A stretch of 64,000 nt of DNA. Origin: JAHDHW01 sp965220465 (GTDB lineage: Bacteria; Bacteroidota; Bacteroidia; Chitinophagales; Saprospiraceae). A model generated the notes under the pieces. The model saw nothing but the letters and a program-made list of their open reading frames with translations. It did no database searches and was not told where the DNA came from. Where the stretch lies: the NCBI GenBank assembly GCA_965220465.1, contig CBDCPZ010000015.1, positions 124,001 to 188,000 of the forward strand, written 5' to 3'. Both the position numbers and the translations under genes were made by a program. Each line of letters begins with the position of its first letter. Position 1 is the first letter of the stretch. Shown in pieces: positions 35,640 through 45,467 of the stretch.

Positions 35640-36656
35640 TTATTCACATTTCTTTCTTGGAGGAGATACAAATACACCTACTTTAAAAAATACTCCATCA
35701 GCTGGTGCAACAACCACTGCAGGCAGCGTTTCTCCTTTATGATCAATTTCAGTGAAACTAGTGCTAAAGTTATGAGAATAACCGGTCTCAACATTAAACC
35801 AAACCCAATTGCTTAATTGACGTTCATAAGCTACCGCAAATTTTAATTCTGAGCGCTTCATAAAAAACTCAGAAAAATTACCAGTGCTGTTTGTATTGAG
35901 ATTATCAAGCGAATAACTTCTACTTGCGTATTCTGGCCCAAATAGGATTAAGTTTTTTTCATTAAAATTGTATCGAGCTTTAATACTTACCGGAACGATC
36001 GCTTCAATCCCCCATTTATCGTTAAAAGTTTGATTATAAATTCCAAAAGGCAAAACAGGAATTGAAGATTTCACAAAACTACTTCGGAATAATACTCCAG
36101 CCCCCCATTCAAAATCTGGACTCGTTTTAACTCCCAATAATAAGCCCATATTTAATTTTAAATATCTATCATCAAAACTTATAACTCCATTATAATCACC
36201 ATTAAATGAAACATCACCTTTAAATGCCAGGTAAATTTTCTCATTAACAGGTTTTATCATATACAATGAAAGCCTGCTGCTCTTCAGAGATCGATCATGA
36301 ATCGCATTAAGAATACTTTCGGTACCATCACTTAAATTACTTACACTATATTCTTCACGGTAATGAGCAAATCCCAAAAGAAGTGTAAAATTTGGTTTAT
36401 GGATCAATGGTGCTTTCAATTTGAAGCTAAGACGATGACTCGAGCTCTTTTGAGGGTTAACATTTTCAATTCCATTATTGGATGGATACACATTCACGCT
36501 TGGCAGTATTGTATAATCAAGTACTAGTCCCTTACTTGGTGATTTTCCTAAAACACCAGGTTTGCAAAAAGACCCTCCAATCGGACTTAAAACAAGATCT
36601 TGAGCAGAAACGAACTTAACCAGAAAGGAAAGACAAAGACAGATTGCAAATCTCAT
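35640..36656 (-). CDS. Outer-membrane beta-barrel protein (DUF6268-like)
   Basis: 338 residues. A signal peptide (MRFAICLCLSFLVKFVSAQ) is followed by alternating polar/apolar strands of barrel type, e.g. HRLSFKLKAPLIHKPNFTLL, KIYLAFKGDVSFNGDYNG and LKLNMGLLLGVKTSPDFEWG. It resembles DUF6268 family proteins of Bacteroidota. The C-terminal residues are polar (PPRKKCE) rather than aromatic, but the strand before, FFKVGVFVS, fits a last barrel strand. The role is unknown, perhaps a porin-like or structural protein. Confidence 0.65.
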   Translation of the reverse strand: MRFAICLCLSFLVKFVSAQDLVLSPIGGSFCKPGVLGKSPSKGLVLDYTILPSVNVYPSNNGIENVNPQKSSSHRLSFKLKAPLIHKPNFTLLLGFAHYREEYSVSNLSDGTESILNAIHDRSLKSSRLSLYMIKPVNEKIYLAFKGDVSFNGDYNGVISFDDRYLKLNMGLLLGVKTSPDFEWGAGVLFRSSFVKSSIPVLPFGIYNQTFNDKWGIEAIVPVSIKARYNFNEKNLILFGPEYASRSYSLDNLNTNSTGNFSEFFMKRSELKFAVAYERQLSNWVWFNVETGYSHNFSTSFTEIDHKGETLPAVVVAPADGVFFKVGVFVSPPRKKCE

Positions 36657-36885
36657 ACGATTACTTTTGATTATTTAAAGCTAGATTTAAGTAAAGTAAA
36701 ATGTAGAGTCTAATCGATAAAATTTGCGATTTTAAGAAGTTAAAAAAGGAAAATAGTTAAAATATTATTAGGGAATGGTACAATTTATAATAATTATAAA
36801 TTAAAAACCAGTGGCAATCAAAAAAATATCCATTTTGTTAATATTTTAACATCTTGGTAAGAAATTAAAATAAAAGTGAATTTGA

Positions 36886-39264
36886 TCAAATAACAGTGAT
36901 GCGCAAAGCTTTTAACCCTTTTACTCCTTGCATTTTACCAAGTTTGAGCTTTTCTATTTCATCCGTGATATATCCTTTCTGGATCAAATAATCGAGATAA
37001 GTCGTGTATTCCTGTTTTTCTTTTTCATGGGAATAAACAATTGCAATTTTTCCTTTCTGAGTCAATCGCTGTCCTGTTCCTTCGATCAAAGCCTTGTCGA
37101 TTCTTTTCTTAAAAATAGCATATCGAATACTGTAAGCGCCATCTACATCAAATTGTTTTTCATCAAGTCGGAATCTGATAGAAAGCGGTGTTCCATGAAC
37201 CAAGATTAGTTGAGCGGTGCTGAGCAGTATAGGAAGATCTTTCTGCTTATTTTCTAATAAACGGGTTATCTCGCACATCGCGATTAACTGCCATAGCCGC
37301 ATATTTCTCAAATGAAATTCGTCAAATTTACCTTCTCGCAGCAATGACTGCCCTAAATAAATATCATATTCTACTCCATCGGTTTTGTACTTTTGAAAAT
37401 AATGGGGAAGCATTTCCTGTGTCCTTTTCTCTTCCTTTTCCAAAAAATCAGAAATCGTATTGTTTATAATTTTCACACTTTCTTCATAAGCTTTTCGCTT
37501 TTTATACACCGTCATCAATTGATCGTCCAAACCCTGAAAGTATTTATCCAAGGCTTCACTTATAACCTCATGTTTTGATTTTAGTTGGTCAAATAGCGGA
37601 TGGATTCCATTTTTAATAAAATCCATTGTCCGAAATTCGTCGTCTGATGAAATCCCTTGTTCTATTCTTTCTATTTCAGCATTTACATTCAGCAAATATT
37701 TATCCGCCAAAGGAAAATGAATGGTTTCTTTAGTTAGATTAAGAATTTCTAGGATCTGACCCAGGTTATCCAGATAATCTTCCTGAATTGCATTGTTGCG
37801 GATATTCGAAGATCCGATAATATCGACTTGCCCGTATAATGGAAAAACGTCTTTAAAAACAATAGGCTGAACGTTTGCATTTTCCCCTTCTTTTTTACGC
37901 CTTTGCATTAACTTGAAGGCAGATTCAACAAACTTCCATTCAACACTGGGATGAAGCGCAGTATATTGATCGCGAATAATGGTTTCAATTTCATTATCGA
38001 TTTCAATCCTACTTCGCTGCATTGCTGTTCGAAATAGGGGTCTTATTTCCCGCAATTTTAAAGCAGTAAAACTATTTAAATCAAAAGTGTTGGGAGAACC
38101 TAATTCCAGGAGACCAATAATCTGATCGTTCTTTTTTATCAAAGGCACCAAAATGATGCTTTTGATATTTTCTTTGAGCAAGTTTTTTTCAAGGATCGTT
38201 TTACTTTCATATCGACCTAAATCCTCTAATATTAGCGTTTCTTTGTATTTGCAAACCTTCTCATAAATTGACCCCTTATATTTCTCTGCTAACAGGTTTT
38301 TAATCCGTGAGCTTAACAAAGCATGGTGAATTTTATACTTGTGGAACATATCATGCTGCAATGGATAGTCAATAGCGAAAAGCCCCAATCGGAGTTCCGG
38401 CAAATTAAAATAGTTTCTCAATTGCTTTTGTAAACGATTGATACTTTTGCGGGCGACCACAGCATCTTTATCTAATAAAATCCGCTTCAATCTGGACAAC
38501 GACTCATCAACGGTCACATCTATCAGGTTAATACTAACAAGTCCGTGAAACTCAAAATGTGTGGGAGGAATATATTCCAACCAGGTTTCTAAATCATAAA
38601 TATTACTCAGCAGATAATTAATCTGATCTTGTGTAAGCCGTTTTAGCGGTTTGATTTTTTTTATTTCTACAAACTGAGTATTCAACTCAGATTTAAAGTG
38701 CCGTTCTCCACTTTTTTTACCTCTATCAACTGAAAACATCAAAGGTTCATTAAAATTGATTCGCTGGCCGTAAAATGAATTTAAAATCATACAGCAGGCG
38801 CGAATAATTGTGGAAGAACGAACCAGATCAGACTCAATATTCAGCGAAATATTAATACCTGCTTTTGTGATCAGTTGTCTTAAAAGAGGTGTAAAATAAA
38901 ACCCGAAAACATGAAAAGGTTTGCTAGCTAAAGCCAATTGCTGACCTCTTTGTGCCGATGGAAAAATTCCGGTCAATAGCAATTCAACTAAATCCTTATT
39001 TTTTTCAAGAAGATCATCATTCGTTATTGGTGCAAGGAATTCCAACGAAGCATCCAGCCGTTTCGTCACCTCATGGGCAATAATTGCTTCACCTGCATCG
39101 CCATTGCCTACCTTTTTTTTCCAATGATTGATTAATGAAACAAAACTGAGTTTGGTAGTAAAAGGAAAATCGTGAATCCCAAGCTTTTTTACATTCAATT
39201 CCTGTTCGAACACACCGCCACCAGTAAAAAATTTTTTGCCAGAAACTTTTTTGGATTGCGACAT
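36886..39264 (-). CDS. GAF-domain protein, unknown function
   Basis: 792 residues from the ATG at 39264 (MSQSKKVSGKKFF); a frame extends 39 codons upstream without family features. The middle region (about 330-440) looks like a GAF domain, a small-ligand sensor, with LILEDLGRYESK and SIILVPLIKKNDQIIGLLEL. Flanking regions are helical; the N-terminus has SFVSLINHWKKK and the C-terminus YLDYLIQKGYITDEIEKLKLG. No kinase, phosphodiesterase or DNA-binding domain is evident. The same family occurs in other Bacteroidota as large GAF proteins. It lies 213 bases from the phosphoesterase-barrel gene on the same strand. Confidence 0.7.
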   Translation of the reverse strand: MSQSKKVSGKKFFTGGGVFEQELNVKKLGIHDFPFTTKLSFVSLINHWKKKVGNGDAGEAIIAHEVTKRLDASLEFLAPITNDDLLEKNKDLVELLLTGIFPSAQRGQQLALASKPFHVFGFYFTPLLRQLITKAGINISLNIESDLVRSSTIIRACCMILNSFYGQRINFNEPLMFSVDRGKKSGERHFKSELNTQFVEIKKIKPLKRLTQDQINYLLSNIYDLETWLEYIPPTHFEFHGLVSINLIDVTVDESLSRLKRILLDKDAVVARKSINRLQKQLRNYFNLPELRLGLFAIDYPLQHDMFHKYKIHHALLSSRIKNLLAEKYKGSIYEKVCKYKETLILEDLGRYESKTILEKNLLKENIKSIILVPLIKKNDQIIGLLELGSPNTFDLNSFTALKLREIRPLFRTAMQRSRIEIDNEIETIIRDQYTALHPSVEWKFVESAFKLMQRRKKEGENANVQPIVFKDVFPLYGQVDIIGSSNIRNNAIQEDYLDNLGQILEILNLTKETIHFPLADKYLLNVNAEIERIEQGISSDDEFRTMDFIKNGIHPLFDQLKSKHEVISEALDKYFQGLDDQLMTVYKKRKAYEESVKIINNTISDFLEKEEKRTQEMLPHYFQKYKTDGVEYDIYLGQSLLREGKFDEFHLRNMRLWQLIAMCEITRLLENKQKDLPILLSTAQLILVHGTPLSIRFRLDEKQFDVDGAYSIRYAIFKKRIDKALIEGTGQRLTQKGKIAIVYSHEKEKQEYTTYLDYLIQKGYITDEIEKLKLGKMQGVKGLKALRITVI

Positions 39265-39477
39265 AGAGCTTTTTCGCTTTTCTATTGTTTTATATGGTTT
39301 ATAAAAATAATACCCGTTTCTATTCAAACACTTACTTTCAACTAACATTGCAAAGAAAAATTGATTCAAATGAAACGACAAATGTTAGGACATGACGTTG
39401 CAGGATGTCACGAAGTAACATTCAAAAAAACACTAAAACTCATTTGTACCAAATTTTCTGGATAAAGGGATAAGAGG

Positions 39478-42400
39478 CTAAAAAGCAAAGCCAGCTTTAA
39501 AAACAAATCTATTCCCTTCTTCCGCTGTACGAAATAATTCAAAATGTAATACAAAAAAATCGACAGGAGCCATCCAAATTCCGCCTCCGTAGGCTGTGTG
39601 CCAGGTTGATGATACTTCGCCATCATGCCAAACACGGCCATAATCAAATCCACCACTGATCCCTAGTGAAAAAGGAACCACATTATTTTCCGAACCAAAC
39701 AATCTTAATCTTAAATCCAAATCCTGATAAAAAGAAGTTCGGCCTGAAAACCGCTCAGATCTATACCCCCTTAAATTTTCTTTACCGCCAAGCACTGCAG
39801 CCTGAAAAAACTCAAATTCTCCAATATTATGCTGCGTTCCAATCCGGGTCGCAAAAACCAGGTTGTTTTTTGCATCAATATTTTGATAAAAAGTCATTTC
39901 AGCTTTTATGGGGTAATAGGTTTTATCACTTTCCTCTAGGTTTGTAATCGCTCCCATCGAAGCATGAAATTTTATACCTCGTGTTGGGATTAATTTATCA
40001 TTGACATTAACATAATTGAGTCCGATTTCGCCACCGGCATAATATTTCGGGTCAAAAATATCAGGAGCTAATCCGCTAGTATCACTTGTAACAAATCGTC
40101 CCGGGGTTTTTTCAATTTCAACCACCGCAGCCAACGGCCCTATTGTAAAATTACCATTTCCTCCGGCAAATCGCTTTTTCAAGGCAGGTTTCAAACCTGC
40201 AAGCCTTTGCCTGACCCGATTGTAATCAAAATCATCTGTACAAAGGCATTTTGTATCATTGCCCATTCCAAAAAAGTTGACTACAAACTGCGGTGCCTGA
40301 TATTTTGCTTCTAACAAAAAATCGGTTTTGCCGAAAGCATGAAGAAAATCTCCCAGATACGAAATGTCGAAAGCCTTAGTCGCAAAGGCAAATTTTGCAT
40401 GAACCAAATGTGTGGCAGAATAGGGATCTTTTTTGAAACCATAATGCGTAAAAAGTAAATTCGCTCCTATTGCAACGCCATCATCCGGATTATATGCAAT
40501 AATTGGGAGTGGAACTAAATAATCAAATTCGTATTGATAATCTTTTTGATTGTAAATGTTGTTTTCACGAATATTGGAAGTGAGGTCTTTGGTTTCACTG
40601 CTTTTCTTTTTGAAGTCGTTTCCACTTTTAGAGTCATAAATTTTAGTTTTCTTACCAAGCCCTGAAACTTTGGATTCATCTTCAAATTCATCTTTATCCA
40701 AACCGCCGATAATACGAATCAATGGTCCTTTTTTGACTTTTCCGCTAATCTCAAATTTGTCCTTTCCGTTTAGTCCATACAACCTGATCTCTTTTGTTTC
40801 TTTAGTATAAAACAATCTTTGGTAAACGATCGTATCCCTGTCTTTCCCCTTTTTATTGTTGTACATAGTCACCAGGGTTTCGTCATCATTGAGGCGCTCC
40901 ACTTTAAATTTTTCCTTTTTATTAGTACCAATTACATCTACTTTTTTTGAAACAAACTCATAATGCCTTCGAGCGGTATCCATAAGATTATCACGACGGA
41001 TTTTTGTGTATCCAGCCAAGCGTTCACCCGTTTCCTGATAAGCTAATTCAGGCCATGTCTTAAAAGCGTTATCGATAGCTTCGTCAGTTAGGTTTTCCTG
41101 AATGTGCCTGACTTCTGCCTGCCACTCTTCCCAGCTTAATTCATTGAGAAAGGTACGATCAAAAGATCGCGCTGAATAAGTTTCCCACTTAATATTTTTC
41201 ACCTTTGGCTTGTAAACTTTTAATTGTTTCATTGCCGGAGAGGTCAAACTAATGGCTCGCGTAAGCAAGCCATCATACCTTGCAAATGGTTGATCTCGGT
41301 CCCTGGGAATAGGGCGATAAAGCTTATGCCCGGTTTCTTTATTTTTAAAAGAAGCCCAACGCCATTGGTCACCATGCCGATCCCAGTCGCCTATCACCAA
41401 ATCAAACAAACGTGATCTTGAGGCAAAGTTTTGATCAACTTTATATTTATGACTTTTTAAAATATCATCAACCACATCATTTGTGCTGATGATATCTTTA
41501 GAATTGCCAAATGATGCAAGCCCTCTCCAATCCTTTGCGGGCCTTTCTTCAACCAAATAAACCCCGCCACCATAATCATCATTGGTCCGTCCAAGTGCAG
41601 GTTGTTTTGGAATGTAATACATTTCAGGATTTGTGTGATAAATACCAATAGAACTGGCGAGATAAGGAACCACAAAGGCTGCAAAAGGATGGGTGGACAG
41701 GTAATTATCTTCTACTAAAAATTCTGAGGCTGAAATTTTATTAAAAGGATAGGGAATCAAACGCGACGGATCTTTTTGCATTGCCCGCATCACCCATTGA
41801 TTGCCTTGCGAATCCTTTAGTCGTAATGAATTCGTTTGGTTGCCTCCTCCACGCTTAATTGGAGTCATTCCTCCTTTAAAAGTATTTAGATCAAGAACCG
41901 GAATATTATAATCATAAGTGTAAATTCCGCGATAATGTTTTCCCAACATCATATTATGAAACCAGCCTTTGTTCTTTACTTTTTTGTCTAAAATATGAGT
42001 CGTTAAAGTATCTTTTCTTTCCTCATACTCAGTAAAATCAAACTCAATATCTGTATCAGCAATCGGTAGTTTGTCTCTTATTTTTTTTCTATAAACGACT
42101 TTGCCATCCGGATTATCTTTGTCAGTAACCCAAAATTGAACCCAAGCTGATCCGTCTTTATAAAAATCAAGCTGTGAGAACCCTTGTTCTACTTTATCAG
42201 AAAAAGCAAATTCACTCCCCTTCCCTAGTTTGACGGGGCTGTTTTTAGAACCTGTACCAGATACTATAAAGAATTGTTTGTCTTCTTCAATATATTGCAT
42301 GTTATGCTCATGCCCAGCAACAAAAATGAAACTTCCATTGATCTTTGAAGGATGCAATACCGTCTTTTTTAATTCTTTATATTCCTGGTGGGCAACATCC

Positions 42401-43269
42401 TGAGTACTACCTAAAGTACCTCTCAATATCGCAAAAAAGGAACCCAGGACCGGAAGCGGAATGTACAAATTTTTACTAACCGCCGTCAAAGGAAACAAAT
42501 GTTGTTTTGCACTGTAATATCCTCCATGAGGGCCATAAGTGTACAAAGGGTGATGCATGGCGATCACTACATTTTTGTTTTTATGCTTTTTTATTGTTTC
42601 TCCAAAAAGAAAGGAAAAAGCCTTTCTGCTTTTTGCTTCACAGCCATCGTTTATGCGCGGTTCCTTATCCCAATCCGTCAACCACCATTGAGAATCAATA
42701 ACAATGATTACCAATCGATCATTGATTTCAATTACTTCGGGGCCACTACAACCATTATCCGGCAAAAAATAATTATCCCATTCTTTTCTTTCCTCTGGAT
42801 CTTTGCCTCGCATCACGTTTATCCTTTTTTCTAATGTATCTTCTTGCGTCACCAATCCTGATAGTCCGTAATTATACCAGTCATGGTTTCCAGGAATGAA
42901 CAGAGGGGTCCCTTTGTAACCTTTTAAGATATCAATTTGGGCTTGAAGCCGGTGATTAGCCAGTTCGTAATCTTTAAAAGCAGGATCAGGCGGTAATCCT
43001 CCTGGGTAGATATTATCACCAAGAAAAATAACATGACTGGATTTTGGAGCTGTTTTTAATTTCTTTTCTAAAAGTTGTAAGGCCAATGATTTTCCACCCA
43101 AACTGGAATATCCAGCATCCCCAATCGTATAAATGGTGTAGTCAAGTTCGCTGTCGTTCGACGGAATATTATTTTCCCAATCTCTCTTATCTTTATCTAT
43201 AACCATTTTATAGTTTGCACAAGATTGTATAATAAAAATAGAAATTAACAGGAGTAATGCTCTTTTCAT
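39478..43269 (-). CDS. Lipoprotein with metallophosphoesterase, kinase-like segment and outer-membrane barrel
   Basis: 1263 residues. A lipoprotein signal ends in QSC at Cys17. Residues 45-390 are a calcineurin-like phosphoesterase: GDAG (50-53), GDN (84-86), GNHD (127-130), MHHPLYTYGPHGG (about 241) and GHEHN (about 322). Residues about 470-700 contain LRLKDSQGNQWVMRAMQKD, IGDWDRHGDQW with D630-R-H632, and PRDRDQPF with D657 and D659; this resembles the catalytic and metal-binding motifs of Fam20/HipA/CotH-type kinases. Residues about 930-1263 are a surface-antigen (BamA/TamA-like) barrel beginning VPLPIIAYNPDDGVAIGANL and ending FKAGFAF. Such fusions occur in Bacteroidota but their function is not established to my knowledge. 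Confidence 0.8.
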   Translation of the reverse strand: MKRALLLLISIFIIQSCANYKMVIDKDKRDWENNIPSNDSELDYTIYTIGDAGYSSLGGKSLALQLLEKKLKTAPKSSHVIFLGDNIYPGGLPPDPAFKDYELANHRLQAQIDILKGYKGTPLFIPGNHDWYNYGLSGLVTQEDTLEKRINVMRGKDPEERKEWDNYFLPDNGCSGPEVIEINDRLVIIVIDSQWWLTDWDKEPRINDGCEAKSRKAFSFLFGETIKKHKNKNVVIAMHHPLYTYGPHGGYYSAKQHLFPLTAVSKNLYIPLPVLGSFFAILRGTLGSTQDVAHQEYKELKKTVLHPSKINGSFIFVAGHEHNMQYIEEDKQFFIVSGTGSKNSPVKLGKGSEFAFSDKVEQGFSQLDFYKDGSAWVQFWVTDKDNPDGKVVYRKKIRDKLPIADTDIEFDFTEYEERKDTLTTHILDKKVKNKGWFHNMMLGKHYRGIYTYDYNIPVLDLNTFKGGMTPIKRGGGNQTNSLRLKDSQGNQWVMRAMQKDPSRLIPYPFNKISASEFLVEDNYLSTHPFAAFVVPYLASSIGIYHTNPEMYYIPKQPALGRTNDDYGGGVYLVEERPAKDWRGLASFGNSKDIISTNDVVDDILKSHKYKVDQNFASRSRLFDLVIGDWDRHGDQWRWASFKNKETGHKLYRPIPRDRDQPFARYDGLLTRAISLTSPAMKQLKVYKPKVKNIKWETYSARSFDRTFLNELSWEEWQAEVRHIQENLTDEAIDNAFKTWPELAYQETGERLAGYTKIRRDNLMDTARRHYEFVSKKVDVIGTNKKEKFKVERLNDDETLVTMYNNKKGKDRDTIVYQRLFYTKETKEIRLYGLNGKDKFEISGKVKKGPLIRIIGGLDKDEFEDESKVSGLGKKTKIYDSKSGNDFKKKSSETKDLTSNIRENNIYNQKDYQYEFDYLVPLPIIAYNPDDGVAIGANLLFTHYGFKKDPYSATHLVHAKFAFATKAFDISYLGDFLHAFGKTDFLLEAKYQAPQFVVNFFGMGNDTKCLCTDDFDYNRVRQRLAGLKPALKKRFAGGNGNFTIGPLAAVVEIEKTPGRFVTSDTSGLAPDIFDPKYYAGGEIGLNYVNVNDKLIPTRGIKFHASMGAITNLEESDKTYYPIKAEMTFYQNIDAKNNLVFATRIGTQHNIGEFEFFQAAVLGGKENLRGYRSERFSGRTSFYQDLDLRLRLFGSENNVVPFSLGISGGFDYGRVWHDGEVSSTWHTAYGGGIWMAPVDFFVLHFELFRTAEEGNRFVFKAGFAF

Positions 43270-43562
43270 GCTCGTAAATATGTTTTTGCAGTAATTTTTA
43301 AATTATTAAACCAATTATAATATTAGACTGTGTCCAAATCAAAGACACCTTGTTTCATGTTCTAAGTTACAAATCCAAATTAGGAATGCAAGATAACTAC
43401 AAAAAAATAACCTTTACCTGCTTTTTATACCACAAATATTTTTTAGAAAACTGTGAAATTTATCCAAATTGGGAAATATCTATTTATTCATATCGCATGA
43501 TGTTTGCTTAAACAGAAGGTATTCATTTTAATCGCTAAATTGCAAATCCCGAAAACTGATCC

Positions 43563-44375
43563 ATGGATAAAATTACTGAACAAAGTTCAAACTATCGACA
43601 TCTCGAAAAAATGTCTGTTCGTGAGCTTTTGGAGAACATCAACAAAGAAGATCTTACGGTTCCGAAAGCAGTTAACGGAGTTATTCCTCAAATAGAAAAA
43701 CTGGTTGCTGTTATTGTTCATAAAATGCGAAATGGAGGACGATTGTTTTACATTGGTGCAGGCACCAGTGGACGATTAGGAATTCTTGATGCTTCAGAAT
43801 GTCCACCAACTTTTGGGGTTCCCGATGACTGGGTTATTGGTATCATAGCCGGAGGTGATTATGCCATCCGCAACTCTGTGGAATTTGCTGAAGATGATCT
43901 TACCTTGCCCTGGAAAGACCTTCAAAAATATTTGATAAACGAACTGGACGTAGTCATTGGAATTGCTGCTTCTGGCACAACACCTTATGTTGTGGAAGCT
44001 TTAAAAGACTGTCAAAAGCATCGTATTTTTACAGGTTGCATCACTTGCAATCACAATTCGCCACTTTCAAAAAATGCAGATATTCCAGTTGAAGTCATCG
44101 TAGGCCCTGAATTCGTCACAGGCAGCAGCCGCATGAAAGCAGGAACCGCTCAAAAGTTGATTTTAAACATGATCAGCACCAGTGTGATGATCCAGCTCGG
44201 ACGGGTGAAAGACAACAAAATGGTGGATATGCAATTGAGCAATCAGAAATTATTGGATCGCGGTACCCGAATGTTGATGAGTGCTTTAGAAATTGGTTAT
44301 GAAGAAGCGAATAACCTTTTAATAAAATACGGCAGCGTCCGAAAAGCAGCGGATTTCTTTAACCGAGTTGATTAG
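43563..44375 (+). CDS. murQ: N-acetylmuramic acid 6-phosphate etherase
   Basis: 270 residues. MurQ cleaves the lactyl ether of MurNAc-6-phosphate to give GlcNAc-6-phosphate and lactate, recycling cell-wall sugar in the cytoplasm. Signs are TEQSSNYRHLEKMSVRELL at the start, GRLFYIGAGTSGRLGILDAS (about 60-79) with the SIS fold, ECPPTFG holding the catalytic glutamate, IAASGTTPYVVEAL, and GPEFVTGSSRMKAGTAQKL with the second catalytic region. It is slightly shorter than the E. coli protein (298). No anmK or transporter is nearby; it stands alone and converges with the next gene 22 bases away. Confidence 0.95.
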   Translation: MDKITEQSSNYRHLEKMSVRELLENINKEDLTVPKAVNGVIPQIEKLVAVIVHKMRNGGRLFYIGAGTSGRLGILDASECPPTFGVPDDWVIGIIAGGDYAIRNSVEFAEDDLTLPWKDLQKYLINELDVVIGIAASGTTPYVVEALKDCQKHRIFTGCITCNHNSPLSKNADIPVEVIVGPEFVTGSSRMKAGTAQKLILNMISTSVMIQLGRVKDNKMVDMQLSNQKLLDRGTRMLMSALEIGYEEANNLLIKYGSVRKAADFFNRVD

Positions 44376-44397
44376 TAAACAATACAAAACCACTATT

Positions 44398-45384
44398 TTA
44401 GAGTTTCAAAAGTTTATGAGTATAAGTAGCTGTCTCACTTTGCAACTGTAAAAAATAGGCGCCGGCCGGAAGTTTCGAACAGTCAATTTTAATAGACATT
44501 TGATTATCGAAATGATTCCTAAAAACTTCAACACCATGGGTATTATACAATTTGATTAGAACATTATCTTCCTTTTCTGAAAGGCTAATATTTATTTCGT
44601 TTTGAATTGGATTTGGAAAGATTTCAAAACCAAATTCTTCATAATCATTCGTATTTGTAATGATCGTTTCTTCAACGCTTACATCATCAATAAAATAATA
44701 AGCACCGTAAGTTCCCGGTTCGCCTGAATACATTGGATTGAGCATGATGCCTGTTGAATCGTCCGTAAAAAAATTGCCAATCGTCAGATAATTATAATCT
44801 TCCTGTGCAACGATGGTATCTGAAATCAAAGCCCACTCGAAGATATCATCAACAAAATTGCTTTCAAGGATTTGAGGTGTATAATTTAAAATTCCGTTAC
44901 CACCAGATGAAATAGGGCTCACAGACAAATGAGCACCTAATTTATCAATTGATTTTTCCATATAATCCCCCAATGAAGCATAAAACGAAATGATATAAGC
45001 TTTCCCCGAAACCATCGGCGTATTCAATTGCACCTGCAAATATTCCCTTTGATCAAAACCAGGTATAGTGTAAATAAAAATGCCCGCCATAACCTCTCCT
45101 GTTCTGGGCAATTGTGTTCCTTTTAAACCGATTGGTCCTCCATATTGGCTATCCGGTTGAAAATTGTAACAGCTTTGATCAATGTTGGTGAAATAAATAT
45201 CCGGATTACCCGAAGTTGGAGGGGTCCATTCCACAATCGTCTGGTCGAAGGTCGTCGTTGATCCCATGATCCCGCAAAAGGTCATATTATAATCTTCAAA
45301 GCTGGGATTTGGAACCAAATTTTGAGTGTAACAAAGACCACTAACTAAAAGGGAAATCGTGAATGAGAATAGCCATTTTTTCAT
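44398..45384 (-). CDS. Secreted protein with type IX sorting domain
   Basis: 328 residues. Signal peptide 1-20, then a globular module (about 21-240) beginning QNLVPNPSFEDYN, with REYLQVQLNTPMVSGKAY and AYYFIDDVSVEE at the end. This is homologous to residues 24-230 of the giant protein at 4415. The last 80 residues, FEIFPNPIQNEINISLSEKE through LPAGAYFLQLQ to HKLLKL, are a type A (Por) sorting tail for the type IX system. It is probably attached to or released from the cell surface. Binding partner unknown. Confidence 0.85.
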   Translation of the reverse strand: MKKWLFSFTISLLVSGLCYTQNLVPNPSFEDYNMTFCGIMGSTTTFDQTIVEWTPPTSGNPDIYFTNIDQSCYNFQPDSQYGGPIGLKGTQLPRTGEVMAGIFIYTIPGFDQREYLQVQLNTPMVSGKAYIISFYASLGDYMEKSIDKLGAHLSVSPISSGGNGILNYTPQILESNFVDDIFEWALISDTIVAQEDYNYLTIGNFFTDDSTGIMLNPMYSGEPGTYGAYYFIDDVSVEETIITNTNDYEEFGFEIFPNPIQNEINISLSEKEDNVLIKLYNTHGVEVFRNHFDNQMSIKIDCSKLPAGAYFLQLQSETATYTHKLLKL

Positions 45385-45467
45385 AGATATTATTTTTTGA
45401 TGATAAACTCTTTATTCACTTTCAAAGACACAAATTAATCGTTATTGGTTGTAACGACTTAAAAAAA

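Noticed and set aside
39408..39656. Minus-strand 82-codon frame with hydrophobic residues
   Set aside because: It overlaps the last barrel strands of the 1263-residue protein in another frame; hydrophobic content comes from that overlap.
42499..42834. 111-codon plus-strand frame
   Set aside because: It is antisense to the phosphoesterase domain coding region, and its translation is rich in aromatic and Cys residues as expected for a shadow frame.
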